Shown piece after piece: positions 1-6,832 of a stretch of 6,851 nt of DNA; within the stretch, counting starts at the first letter, position 1, and the number at the start of each line of letters is the position of its first letter. A model generated the notes under the pieces. The model was not told the DNA's origin. It made no database searches and saw only the letters and a list, made by a program, of their open reading frames with translations. Source of the stretch: an uncultured Mailhella sp. (GTDB lineage Bacteria > Desulfobacterota > Desulfovibrionia > Desulfovibrionales > Desulfovibrionaceae); assembly GCA_944324625.1 (NCBI GenBank), contig CALUWZ010000091.1:1-6851 (forward strand), in the 5' to 3' direction. The translations under genes were made by a program, and so were the position numbers.

Positions 1-501
1 GGCGATGTGGTTGACGTGGCAGGCATAAGCGGCGTCGTACAGCGGGTAAGCCTGAGGGCAACCCAAATCCGCACTTATGACAACGCCATTGTCTTTGTGC
101 CGAACTCCGCCTTTTTGTCTTCCACCTTTGTCAACTGGACGCACAACGGAACCATGGTCAGAAAAACCATACCTATCGGCGTTGCCTATGATTCGGATTT
201 AAAAGAAGTCATGGACACGGTCATGCAGGTTGTCAAAGCCCAGCCCGATATTCTGTCCTATCCCGAACCGGGACTTTTCTTCATGAATTTCGGTGCCAGC
301 TCCCTTGATTTTGAACTGCGCATCTGGATTCAGGATTTAGACAAGGCTCTCGGCATTATGACCCGTGTCCGCCTTGCCATAAACCAAGCATTTAACGAAA
401 AAGGCATTGAAATCCCCTTCCCTCAGTCAGACATTCACGTTTACCACAAAAGCGGCGATACGGATCAAAAAATGCCTTTCATGCCGGAACAAAAGGACTG
501 A
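1..501 (+). CDS. MscS-family mechanosensitive channel, C-terminal part (5' end outside window)
   Basis: This is the C-terminal 166 residues of a small-conductance mechanosensitive channel, an inner-membrane protein that opens under membrane tension to release solutes on osmotic downshock. The reading frame is open from base 1 (Gly-Asp...), so the true start and the pore-lining helices lie upstream; the GTG at 7 is an internal valine. The visible part begins in the MscS beta domain: a GD.V.VAGISGVV segment, then LRATQIRTYDN and the VPNS motif. The cytoplasmic alpha/beta domain follows, with GVAYDSD, FGASSLDF and near the end IPFPQSDIHV. These line up closely with E. coli MscS (GVAYDSD, LGASSINF, FPYPQMDV). 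The frame ends at TGA 499-501 after a short polar tail and is followed by a strong terminator. Whether this is a minimal MscS or a larger paralogue cannot be told from this fragment. Confidence 0.93.
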   Translation, partial: GDVVDVAGISGVVQRVSLRATQIRTYDNAIVFVPNSAFLSSTFVNWTHNGTMVRKTIPIGVAYDSDLKEVMDTVMQVVKAQPDILSYPEPGLFFMNFGASSLDFELRIWIQDLDKALGIMTRVRLAINQAFNEKGIEIPFPQSDIHVYHKSGDTDQKMPFMPEQKD

Positions 502-547
502 CGGAAAAAGAAAAAACAAGCAAGCTGCTAACGCATCAATAAACAAT

Positions 548-575
548 AAAAAAGCCCTCAAAAGAGGGCTTTTTT
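548..575. terminator. Bidirectional intrinsic terminator between the MscS gene and ppiB
   Basis: Six A's (548-553) and GCCCTC (554-559) pair with GAGGGC (564-569) and six T's (570-575) around an AAAA loop. This gives a 6-bp GC-rich core extended by A:T pairs, with a U tract on either strand. It lies 46 bases after the MscS stop and 17 bases after the ppiB stop as read on the minus strand, so it can end both convergent transcripts. Confidence 0.9.
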
Positions 576-592
576 ATTGAAAATTCCGCATG

Positions 593-1099
593 TTATTCAA
601 AACGGCTTACATTGGTAATAACAACCATGTCAACGGGTGCGTCATCATGGATACCCTGCGGCTTTGTTTTGAGCTTCTGGATTTTATCCACGACTTCCAT
701 GCCTTCAATTACCTGACCGAAAACGCAGTAACCGTATTCATCGTCAGCTTCGCTTTGATGGTCAAGGTCGGCATTGTCCACGGTATTGATAAAAAACTGG
801 GCAGAAGCGGAATGAGGTTCTTGGGTTCTTGCCATTGCAAGGGTTCCGCGCAGGTTTTTCAGTCCGTTGGCGGCTTCGTTTTTAATGGGATCGTGGGTTG
901 GCTTTTCTTCATAACGTACGGTATATCCGCCGCCCTGAATCATAAAATCTTTGATTACACGGTGAAAAATAGTATTTTGATAAAATTCCTCATCAACATA
1001 TTTCAAAAAGTTTGCAACGCTGATTGGGGCTTTATCTTCAAAAAGTTCCAGCAAAATATCGCCGGAAGAGGTTTCCATTAATACGATTGGATTGCTCAT
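593..1099 (-). CDS. ppiB: Cytoplasmic peptidyl-prolyl cis-trans isomerase, cyclophilin type
   Basis: A 168-residue single-domain cyclophilin that speeds cis-trans isomerisation of X-Pro bonds during protein folding. It has no signal peptide, so it should be cytoplasmic like E. coli PpiB (164 residues), which it resembles along its whole length. Active-site residues are visible: FHRVIKDFMIQGGG (residues 45-58, catalytic Arg47, Phe52, Met53, Gln55), GTLAMART (85-92), SAQFFIN (99-105) and YGYCVFGQV (122-130). The position matching the Trp of human cyclophilin A (W121) appears to be Tyr122. I chose the ATG at 1097-1099 because AAGGA (1106-1110) lies 6 bases upstream. The in-frame ATG at 1103-1105 directly abuts that motif. 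The frame stays open to 1486, but that extension overlaps mutY and shows no cyclophilin similarity. ppiB diverges from mutY and shares a terminator with the MscS gene. Confidence 0.95.
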   Translation of the reverse strand: MSNPIVLMETSSGDILLELFEDKAPISVANFLKYVDEEFYQNTIFHRVIKDFMIQGGGYTVRYEEKPTHDPIKNEAANGLKNLRGTLAMARTQEPHSASAQFFINTVDNADLDHQSEADDEYGYCVFGQVIEGMEVVDKIQKLKTKPQGIHDDAPVDMVVITNVSRFE

Positions 1100-1105
1100 A
1101 GTCAT

Positions 1106-1110
1106 TCCTT
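1106..1110 (-). promoter_or_regulatory. ppiB Shine-Dalgarno sequence, deciding the start codon
   Basis: On the minus strand this reads AAGGA. The spacing is 6 bases to the ATG at 1099 and zero to the ATG at 1105, which favours the downstream start (Met-Ser-Asn-Pro). Confidence 0.7.
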
Positions 1111-1127
1111 GCAGTAAAATTTTTTCC

Positions 1128-1156
1128 ATTGTGACGAAAAGTCCGAAAAAAAGCAA
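1128..1156 (-). promoter_or_regulatory. Candidate sigma-70-type promoter of ppiB
   Basis: On the minus strand a TTGCTT -35-like box (1151-1156) and a CACAAT -10-like box (1128-1133) are 17 bases apart. Transcription would start near 1121, about 20 bases before the ppiB ATG, leaving room for its Shine-Dalgarno. The -35 match is only moderate. The spacing and position are the main support. Confidence 0.3.
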
Positions 1157-1163
1157 GGCTTGC
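1153..1163. repeat. 11-bp palindrome between the ppiB and mutY starts
   Basis: GCAAG-G-CTTGC is a perfect inverted repeat of two 5-base arms around one base. It lies in the short divergent intergenic region and overlaps the candidate ppiB -35 box. It could be an operator, but a match of this length can also arise by chance. No known regulator is recognised. Confidence 0.3.
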
Positions 1164-1198
1164 CAGAACAAAAAAATTAGGCTACGGTTTTGCCGATT

Positions 1199-2392
1199 AT
1201 GACATACTGCATTAATTTTGACAAAAACGAATTTATTTCCGCTTTGTTTGCTTGGTTTCAAGCCAACAAAAGAGATTTGCCGTGGAGAAAAACATACAGC
1301 CCCTACCATGTCTGGATTTCGGAAATGATGCTGCAGCAAACGCAAATGGAACGCGGCGTACAGTATTTCAACCGCTGGATGCAGGAATTTAACAGTCCGG
1401 CCGATGTTGCAGATGCCCCTTTGGAAAAAATTCTCCAGCTTTGGGAAGGCCTCGGCTATTATTCCAGAGCAAAAAACATTTACCAAAGCGCGCAGATTAT
1501 CCGTGACCGATACAACGGGGAAATCCCCTGTGACGAAGAAAAAATAAAAGCTCTTGCCGGCATCGGCGACTACACGCTCTGCGCCATAATGGGCATTGCC
1601 TTTGAAAAGGATTACGCCACGGTTGACGCCAATGTGGAACGGGTTTTTGCAAGACTTTTTAACTGTACGGAATCCAATCTGAAAAAAACCCTCAGGCCTC
1701 TTGTGCAGGAGCTCCTGCCCTGCGGAAAAGCCAGAATTTACAATCAGGCATTAATGGAACTCGGTGCGATTGTCTGCAAAAAAAATCCCCAATGCGGCCT
1801 TTGCCCGCTGACAGGCTTTTGCGAAAGCAAAAAACTGGGACTTGAAAAAGAGCGGCCTCTGCCCAAAGAAAAAAAACAAAACATTCCCGTACTGGCAAGT
1901 TTCTGCATTATCAGAAATTCCCAAAACCAAGAACTTATCAGACAGCGCAAAAGCCAAAAGCTTTGGAACGGCATGTGGGAATACATCGGCATTGACAGCA
2001 TTGTCATAGACAACACAGACGAAAACATTGATACGGCCAATCTTGCCTATAAGCACGAACCTGTCCTTCAGGAACACACCGCACGGCAGAGCCTTGTCAT
2101 TGAACTTGGCAGACTCTTTTCCCTGTCCCGGAAAGAAAGAGAAGAAATTGCCCAAAAAATAAGCCCGCACTGCCTGCGCATTTCCTCTTCCTATACCAAT
2201 CATAAATTGACGGCCTGTTTTTTTACCCTGAACCTTGACAGAAAACTGGAAGAAAAAATGCAAATTCCCGAGCACGCCCTTTGGACAGACAAGGCTGAAG
2301 AATTTGCCATGCCCTCGCACCACCGCAAAGCCCACCAAAAACTGAACAAAGAAAAACTGCCGCAAAAAGCGGAACAAGGCCGCCTGCTTTAA
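1199..2392 (+). CDS. mutY: A/G-specific adenine DNA glycosylase
   Basis: MutY removes adenine mispaired with 8-oxoguanine, which prevents G:C to T:A mutations after oxidative damage. From the ATG at 1199 it is 397 residues. The N-terminal HhH-GPD domain carries LPWR (27-30), ISEMMLQQTQ (40-49, catalytic Glu42), the helix-hairpin-helix LAGIGDYT (119-126) and VDANVERV with the conserved catalytic Asp143. A four-cysteine iron-sulfur motif follows (Cys193, 199, 202, 208); its first gap is five residues rather than the usual six. The C-terminal half resembles the Nudix-like 8-oxoG recognition domain, with LWNGMWEYIG (near 255-264), YTNHKLTACFF (near 332) and an AMPSHHRKA segment near the end. A TTG at 1190 would add three residues and sits 8 bases after an AGG (1179-1181). 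The ATG has no good Shine-Dalgarno, so the start is uncertain by three codons. Transcribed divergently from ppiB and convergent with rpiB. Confidence 0.95.
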   Translation: MTYCINFDKNEFISALFAWFQANKRDLPWRKTYSPYHVWISEMMLQQTQMERGVQYFNRWMQEFNSPADVADAPLEKILQLWEGLGYYSRAKNIYQSAQIIRDRYNGEIPCDEEKIKALAGIGDYTLCAIMGIAFEKDYATVDANVERVFARLFNCTESNLKKTLRPLVQELLPCGKARIYNQALMELGAIVCKKNPQCGLCPLTGFCESKKLGLEKERPLPKEKKQNIPVLASFCIIRNSQNQELIRQRKSQKLWNGMWEYIGIDSIVIDNTDENIDTANLAYKHEPVLQEHTARQSLVIELGRLFSLSRKEREEIAQKISPHCLRISSSYTNHKLTACFFTLNLDRKLEEKMQIPEHALWTDKAEEFAMPSHHRKAHQKLNKEKLPQKAEQGRLL

Positions 2393-2396
2393 AAAC

Positions 2397-2420
2397 AAAA
2401 AGGGCATGCATGCCCTTTTT
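2397..2420. terminator. Bidirectional intrinsic terminator between mutY and rpiB
   Basis: A perfect 24-base palindrome: five A's, GGGCA, a TGCA loop, TGCCC and five T's. It forms a 10-bp stem (five GC-rich pairs plus five A:T pairs) with a U tract in either direction. It starts 4 bases after the mutY stop and ends 17 bases from the rpiB stop, so it should end both mutY and the four-gene minus-strand operon. Confidence 0.9.
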
Positions 2421-2437
2421 ATATCCGTATATTGGAT

Positions 2438-2875
2438 TTACTTATTGTTGAAAAGTTCAATTCGGCGCAGATGTCTTCCTTCGGCAAATTCCGTTTCAAG
2501 GAAAATATCCGCCAAATTGACGGCAACGCCCGGACCCGTTACCCTTTCGCCGAGGCAAAGGATATTGGCATTATTGTGTTCACGGCATGCACGGGCATGA
2601 AATTCGCATGTTGCAAGAGCGGCGCGTATTCCTTTTACTCTGTTGGCCGCCATGCTCATGCCTATTCCCGTACCGCAGATCAAAATGCCGAATGCGCCTT
2701 CATTGGCAAGCAAACTGTCAGTCACTTTAAAAGCACTGTCGGGATAATCGCAGCTGATGGGCTGTTCCGGCCCCAAGTCTGCAACATCATGGCCTTTTTC
2801 CTGCAAATGCTTTACGAGAATTTGTTTTAAGCCAAATCCAGCATGGTCAGAAGCAATAAAAACTTTTTTACCCAT
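2438..2875 (-). CDS. rpiB: Ribose-5-phosphate isomerase B (RpiB/LacAB family)
   Basis: A 145-residue cytoplasmic enzyme that interconverts ribose 5-phosphate and ribulose 5-phosphate in the non-oxidative pentose phosphate pathway; E. coli RpiB is 149 residues. Visible signatures are IASDHAG (7-13, Asp10 and His11), the phosphate and anion-hole loop ICGTGIGMSMAANR (66-79) with catalytic base Cys67, the REHNNANILCLGER segment (98-111, His100 matching E. coli His99) and the C-terminal GRHLRRI (133-139) with phosphate-binding arginines. The start ATG at 2873-2875 is supported by GAGG five bases upstream. That Shine-Dalgarno overlaps the TAA of the LolB-like gene, so translation is probably coupled. 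It is the last gene of the rpoH operon, before the terminator at 2397-2420. Family members also isomerise other sugar phosphates (LacAB galactose-6-P, AlsB-type), but the sequence and the lack of sugar-catabolic neighbours favour ribose-5-P. Confidence 0.96.
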   Translation of the reverse strand: MGKKVFIASDHAGFGLKQILVKHLQEKGHDVADLGPEQPISCDYPDSAFKVTDSLLANEGAFGILICGTGIGMSMAANRVKGIRAALATCEFHARACREHNNANILCLGERVTGPGVAVNLADIFLETEFAEGRHLRRIELFNNK

Positions 2876-2884
2876 AACAACCTC

Positions 2885-3670
2885 TTAATTTTTTAATATT
2901 TCCGTATCTGCCGGCAAGGCAAATTTAAAATCCTCATCCTTGTAGGGCGCAGGAAAACTCCTGTCTTTAACCAATAAAATTGCCCTGTAATCATCAATCA
3001 GCGAAGTAATGACAACTTTATGAGGGTACTGCGTATTTTCCTCATAGCTTAATTCCAAAACCCATTCATTATTAATTTCGCAGTATCTCGGCAGTCCGCT
3101 GTCATCAAGCTGAACCATGCCGTCCATTTTCAGGCTGCTGAAATAATAACTGTATTTTTTATAATCGTCCTTAGCTTTGCGGGATTTCACCGTATCAAGG
3201 CTGACGTCCTGCAAAACCTTGTTGAAACCGCCCCGAAGCAGAAGAGACATTTCATAAAATGACAAAGGTGCAGGCATGCCGAGACTCACAAGAGGATTCA
3301 TTTCCTCAAAATTGCCCATAAAAACGGCTTTTTTCTCCTGCGGAAAATACATGACAATATCTTCTTTGTTTTCCGTAATTTTGGCTATACTTGCCCCAAC
3401 CCCTGCCATAATGTCCACCCGCACCGGCAATTCGCCGTTGCTCCAAAAAATATAATTGACCCTGTTGGTGCCGCTGCTGCTGCCGAAACGGAAACTGCCC
3501 TGCAGCGTATAGGGTTTTACTTCAATGTCATGGGCCAAAAATTTCTGCCAGCGCATATCCTGTTCTTCCTGTGTGGGCATGCTCAGGTTATTGCCGGCAC
3601 AAGCCGTTGCCAGCATGCACAAAAAAACAAGCAGCGCATATTTAATTCTGACAAACCAAAATGCTTTCAT
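2885..3670 (-). CDS. LolB-like outer-membrane lipoprotein
   Basis: A 261-residue predicted lipoprotein. The signal peptide has basic residues (Arg8, Lys10), a hydrophobic core and a LATAC site, giving acylated Cys24. Ala at +2 would favour outer-membrane sorting by the E. coli rule. Position -3 is Ala rather than the usual Leu, so the lipobox is slightly atypical. The mature part has an early RWQKF, a strand-rich stretch with IFWSNGELPVRVDIMAGVG, a YFPQEKKAVF segment and a C-terminal strand region ending in LPAD. That order recalls LolB, the receptor that inserts lipoproteins into the outer membrane, or related LolB/DUF4292-like proteins; identity looks low and the assignment is inferred. E. 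coli LolB is shorter (about 207 residues). The ATG directly abuts the TAA of the upstream TPR gene with no gap, and AAGGAA (3680-3685) lies 9 bases before it, inside that gene. Co-transcription with the TPR lipoprotein suggests a shared envelope role. Confidence 0.65.
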   Translation of the reverse strand: MKAFWFVRIKYALLVFLCMLATACAGNNLSMPTQEEQDMRWQKFLAHDIEVKPYTLQGSFRFGSSSGTNRVNYIFWSNGELPVRVDIMAGVGASIAKITENKEDIVMYFPQEKKAVFMGNFEEMNPLVSLGMPAPLSFYEMSLLLRGGFNKVLQDVSLDTVKSRKAKDDYKKYSYYFSSLKMDGMVQLDDSGLPRYCEINNEWVLELSYEENTQYPHKVVITSLIDDYRAILLVKDRSFPAPYKDEDFKFALPADTEILKN

Positions 3671-5419
3671 TTACTGCAGTTCCTTCAATTTCTTTTTAAC
3701 TGATTCCGTATCCTTTAAAGACAGGGATTTTTCGTAAGCGTTTCGTGCAAGATCTTTTTTTCCGAGTTTCAGCGCGATATCGCCGTAATGCTCCCAAAGG
3801 GAGGCATCTTCTTCGCCGGCAGCTTTATTGAGAGAAACTGCCTTGCTGCCGTACGCAAAGGCTTTTTCATAATCTCCCAAGGCATAATAAAGCCAAGCAA
3901 GGGAATCGTTGATATAATCCTGATCAGGATTCAGACTGTCGGCTTTCAGAAGATAGTCTTCCGCCAGTTTCAAGTTTTTTTTCTCTTCCACGAGCGTATA
4001 GCCTATAAAATTCAGCGCATCGGAATTTTCAGGCTCATCTTCAAGAATTTCTTTCATGAGTCTGACGGCCTTATCTTTTTTGCCGACATAAAAACAGGAA
4101 TACGCATAGCGGAATTTTGCATGCATATCATCGGGATAATCTTTCACATAGGAATACAATGCCTCATAGGCATTATCGTAATCACGGATAAAAAGATAGG
4201 TCTGGTATTCCAAAATGCGGTAATTTTTATCCTGAGGGTCAAGCTCCTGCAAAATTTTTATGGACTTGAGGGCTTGGTCAAATTTATTTTGCTCCAAATA
4301 AATATGGGCAATAATTTCCTGAGCGTTTTTATAGTGCAGGTCATCTTCTGTCAGCCTGCAGAGATAGGACAAAGCCCGTTCCTTATCCCTGCCTGCTTCA
4401 TAAATCAGTGCGCCGTGCAGATACAAAAGTTCCCTCGGAGCATCTTCCATGGAGGAAAGATTATTTAAAAGCTCTTCGGCAAGATCGACTCTGCCCTCCT
4501 GTATAAGCATGGAAGAGGCCGCCACAATAAAGTCAAAATTAAAATGTTCCTTGGCTATATCAAAAGCCCTCTGATGATTTCCTTCTTTAAACGCAAGGGA
4601 AATCAGCTTGAGCAGATAATCATAATTGGTATCGTCAAGTTCAAGAATTTTGGTATAATATTTCCGGGCAAGGGCATAATTTCCCTGCGCTTCTGCAATT
4701 TCTCCCAAATGGTGCAGGGCGGTCTTTTCATCGGGAAATTCCTTCAGCACGCGCTGAAAATATTTTTTGGCTTCCCCGTAACGCTGCATTTTTTCAAGAC
4801 AAATCCCCATATACAAATATACGGAGCTCATGCGGTCTTTTTCGGGAATCCGCAAAAAGGTCATATAGGCGTTTTCATACTGAAAAAGCTTGTAATACAT
4901 GACCCCGAGTTCAATAAACGCATTATAGTCTTCGGGGTGTTTTTGAATATAATTTTTCAATAAATCCAAGGCAATGGTCATATCCACATCGCCGTTTCCC
5001 TTCATATTCTGCAAAAGTTCCGCATACATTAAAATAAAGGGCAGCTCATCGGGCAAAAGCGGAAGGCTCTGTTCCAAAAGCCTTTTGGCATCATTTGCGT
5101 AACCTTTATTGTAAAGCCATGTTATGGCCTCGGCAAGATAAAGCGGTTCGGGATTGTTTCTGGAAAGCTCGTCGGCATAGAGCATGATTTTTTCATAATC
5201 ATCCCGCTTTATGGCTTCATAAAGCCCGAGATAAATAAAGGTCTGCGAACTGTTTTCGGAAAAAAGAACGTCATAGGGACTTTCCGCAGGCTGTGAATTT
5301 TGCCCGCTGTTTTCCCCTGCCGCCCTTTCAAAGGGAAAAAGCAGGGAACTTTGCTCCTCATGCTGAACGGCACAGCCGCATAAAAAAAGAACTAAAAACA
5401 AAGCAGATGACTTACGCAT
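3671..5419 (-). CDS. Large TPR-repeat lipoprotein, predicted outer membrane
   Basis: A 582-residue protein with a short lipoprotein signal peptide ending in LCGC (acylated Cys16, Ala at +2), so it is probably anchored to the outer membrane facing the periplasm. After a low-complexity linker rich in Ser, Gln and Glu, residues about 58-575 form a nearly continuous solenoid of about 15 helix-pair repeats of 31-39 residues, mostly TPRs. Clear units are the YMGICLEKMQRYGEAKKYFQ type near the middle and, near the end, LNFIGYTLVEEKKNLKLAED and SLAWLYYALGDYEKAFAYGS. TPR solenoids act as protein-binding scaffolds; no catalytic motif is visible and the partner is unknown. The C-terminal LNFIGYT / DSLAWLYY / LWEHYGD pattern recalls TPR proteins that often sit next to lolB in proteobacteria, which is a recollection and not a search result. 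The start is supported by AAAGGG five bases upstream, overlapping the rpoH stop codon. Confidence 0.88.
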   Translation of the reverse strand: MRKSSALFLVLFLCGCAVQHEEQSSLLFPFERAAGENSGQNSQPAESPYDVLFSENSSQTFIYLGLYEAIKRDDYEKIMLYADELSRNNPEPLYLAEAITWLYNKGYANDAKRLLEQSLPLLPDELPFILMYAELLQNMKGNGDVDMTIALDLLKNYIQKHPEDYNAFIELGVMYYKLFQYENAYMTFLRIPEKDRMSSVYLYMGICLEKMQRYGEAKKYFQRVLKEFPDEKTALHHLGEIAEAQGNYALARKYYTKILELDDTNYDYLLKLISLAFKEGNHQRAFDIAKEHFNFDFIVAASSMLIQEGRVDLAEELLNNLSSMEDAPRELLYLHGALIYEAGRDKERALSYLCRLTEDDLHYKNAQEIIAHIYLEQNKFDQALKSIKILQELDPQDKNYRILEYQTYLFIRDYDNAYEALYSYVKDYPDDMHAKFRYAYSCFYVGKKDKAVRLMKEILEDEPENSDALNFIGYTLVEEKKNLKLAEDYLLKADSLNPDQDYINDSLAWLYYALGDYEKAFAYGSKAVSLNKAAGEEDASLWEHYGDIALKLGKKDLARNAYEKSLSLKDTESVKKKLKELQ

Positions 5420-5428
5420 AACAACCCT

Positions 5429-6577
<1,149 letters not shown>

Positions 6578-6642
6578 AGTAAATAATTTCTTGTTATATA
6601 ACTTTCAGCACAAAGCTGACTGCTGTTTAATTAATAGATGAC
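6578..6642 (-). promoter_or_regulatory. Putative structured 5' leader of the rpoH operon mRNA
   Basis: Read on the minus strand, this AT-rich leader lacks a clear Shine-Dalgarno; only an A-rich AAGAAA lies upstream of the ATG. It can form two mutually exclusive hairpins: TCAGC/GCTGA with a 5-base loop (6605-6609 with 6615-6619), or CAGCA/TGCTG with a 10-base loop (6606-6610 with 6621-6625). A 10-base palindrome GTTATATAAC (6593-6602) lies closer to the start codon. Such features would suit temperature- or factor-controlled translation, as known for E. coli rpoH mRNA, but every stem is short and no function is shown. Confidence 0.3.
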
Positions 6643-6671
6643 AGTTTATTCTGTATTCGCCCGATTAGCAA
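6643..6671 (-). promoter_or_regulatory. Candidate proximal promoter of the rpoH operon
   Basis: On the minus strand, TTGCTA (6666-6671) and TAAACT (6643-6648) are separated by 17 bases. Each matches four of six positions of the housekeeping sigma-70 consensus. Initiation would give a leader of roughly 60 bases. In a region this AT-rich, matches of this quality occur by chance. Confidence 0.3.
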
Positions 6672-6674
6672 GTT

Positions 6675-6703
6675 TTTAAAAAGCATAAATAGACACTGTT
6701 CAA
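6675..6703 (-). promoter_or_regulatory. Candidate distal promoter of the rpoH operon
   Basis: On the minus strand, TTGAAC (6698-6703) and TTTAAA (6675-6680) are 17 bases apart. It lies just upstream of the other candidate, so the two could be tandem start sites or only one may be real. Confidence 0.3.
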
Positions 6704-6737
6704 ATTCATAGAACTTCATTAAAGTCTCACTCTAAAG

Positions 6738-6754
6738 TTTTTTTTTTGTTTTTT
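6738..6754. repeat. Homopolymeric T tract (A tract on the minus strand)
   Basis: Ten T's, one G and six T's on the plus strand. On the minus strand this A-rich tract lies about 35 bases upstream of the distal candidate -35 box, where it could act as an UP-like element or a bent-DNA segment. No stable GC-rich hairpin precedes it on the plus strand, so it does not look like a terminator. Confidence 0.4.
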
Positions 6755-6827
6755 CTGATGATCAATTCACATCAAATTTTTATGCCCATTCTATCCAAAA
6801 CAATCATTGGAAGATTTTTAAAAATAT

Positions 6828-6832
6828 AGGAG
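6828..6832 (+). promoter_or_regulatory. Possible Shine-Dalgarno of a divergent gene beginning at the window edge
   Basis: AGGAG on the plus strand is followed 11 bases later by a TTG (6844-6846), with only eight bases left before the window ends. It may mark the start of a gene transcribed away from rpoH. The spacing is long, and too little sequence remains to test an open frame. Confidence 0.2.

Noticed and set aside
590..1081. 163-residue plus-strand frame
   Set aside because: It is antisense to the well-supported ppiB; the translation is unrecognisable and rich in Phe, Ile and Val, as expected of a shadow.
1100..1486. N-terminal extension of the ppiB frame (minus strand) to a total of 297 residues
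   Set aside because: It overlaps the start of mutY, has no cyclophilin similarity, and a good Shine-Dalgarno sits at the internal ATG (1099).
1751..2407. 218-residue minus-strand frame antisense to mutY
   Set aside because: Very rich in Phe with no recognisable motif, and opposite clearly conserved mutY motifs. Three smaller overlapping minus-strand frames were rejected for the same reason.
2432..2830. 132-residue plus-strand frame over rpiB
   Set aside because: rpiB on the other strand has all its catalytic motifs, and this frame begins right after a terminator with no promoter or Shine-Dalgarno.
3788..4963. Two plus-strand frames (226 and 139 residues) opposite the TPR gene
   Set aside because: Phe- and Ile-rich composition is typical of the antisense of Glu/Lys-rich helical repeats; no independent support.
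6738..6754. Plus-strand intrinsic terminator at the T tract
   Set aside because: Only a weak 5-base AACTT/AAGTT pairing with a loop of about 18 bases precedes it, and there is no plus-strand gene upstream to terminate.
6756..6771. CRP/FNR/HcpR-type operator with a TCACA half-site
   Set aside because: Only one half-site (TCACA) matches; the partner TGATG is not TGTGA, so it does not meet the palindrome expected for this family.
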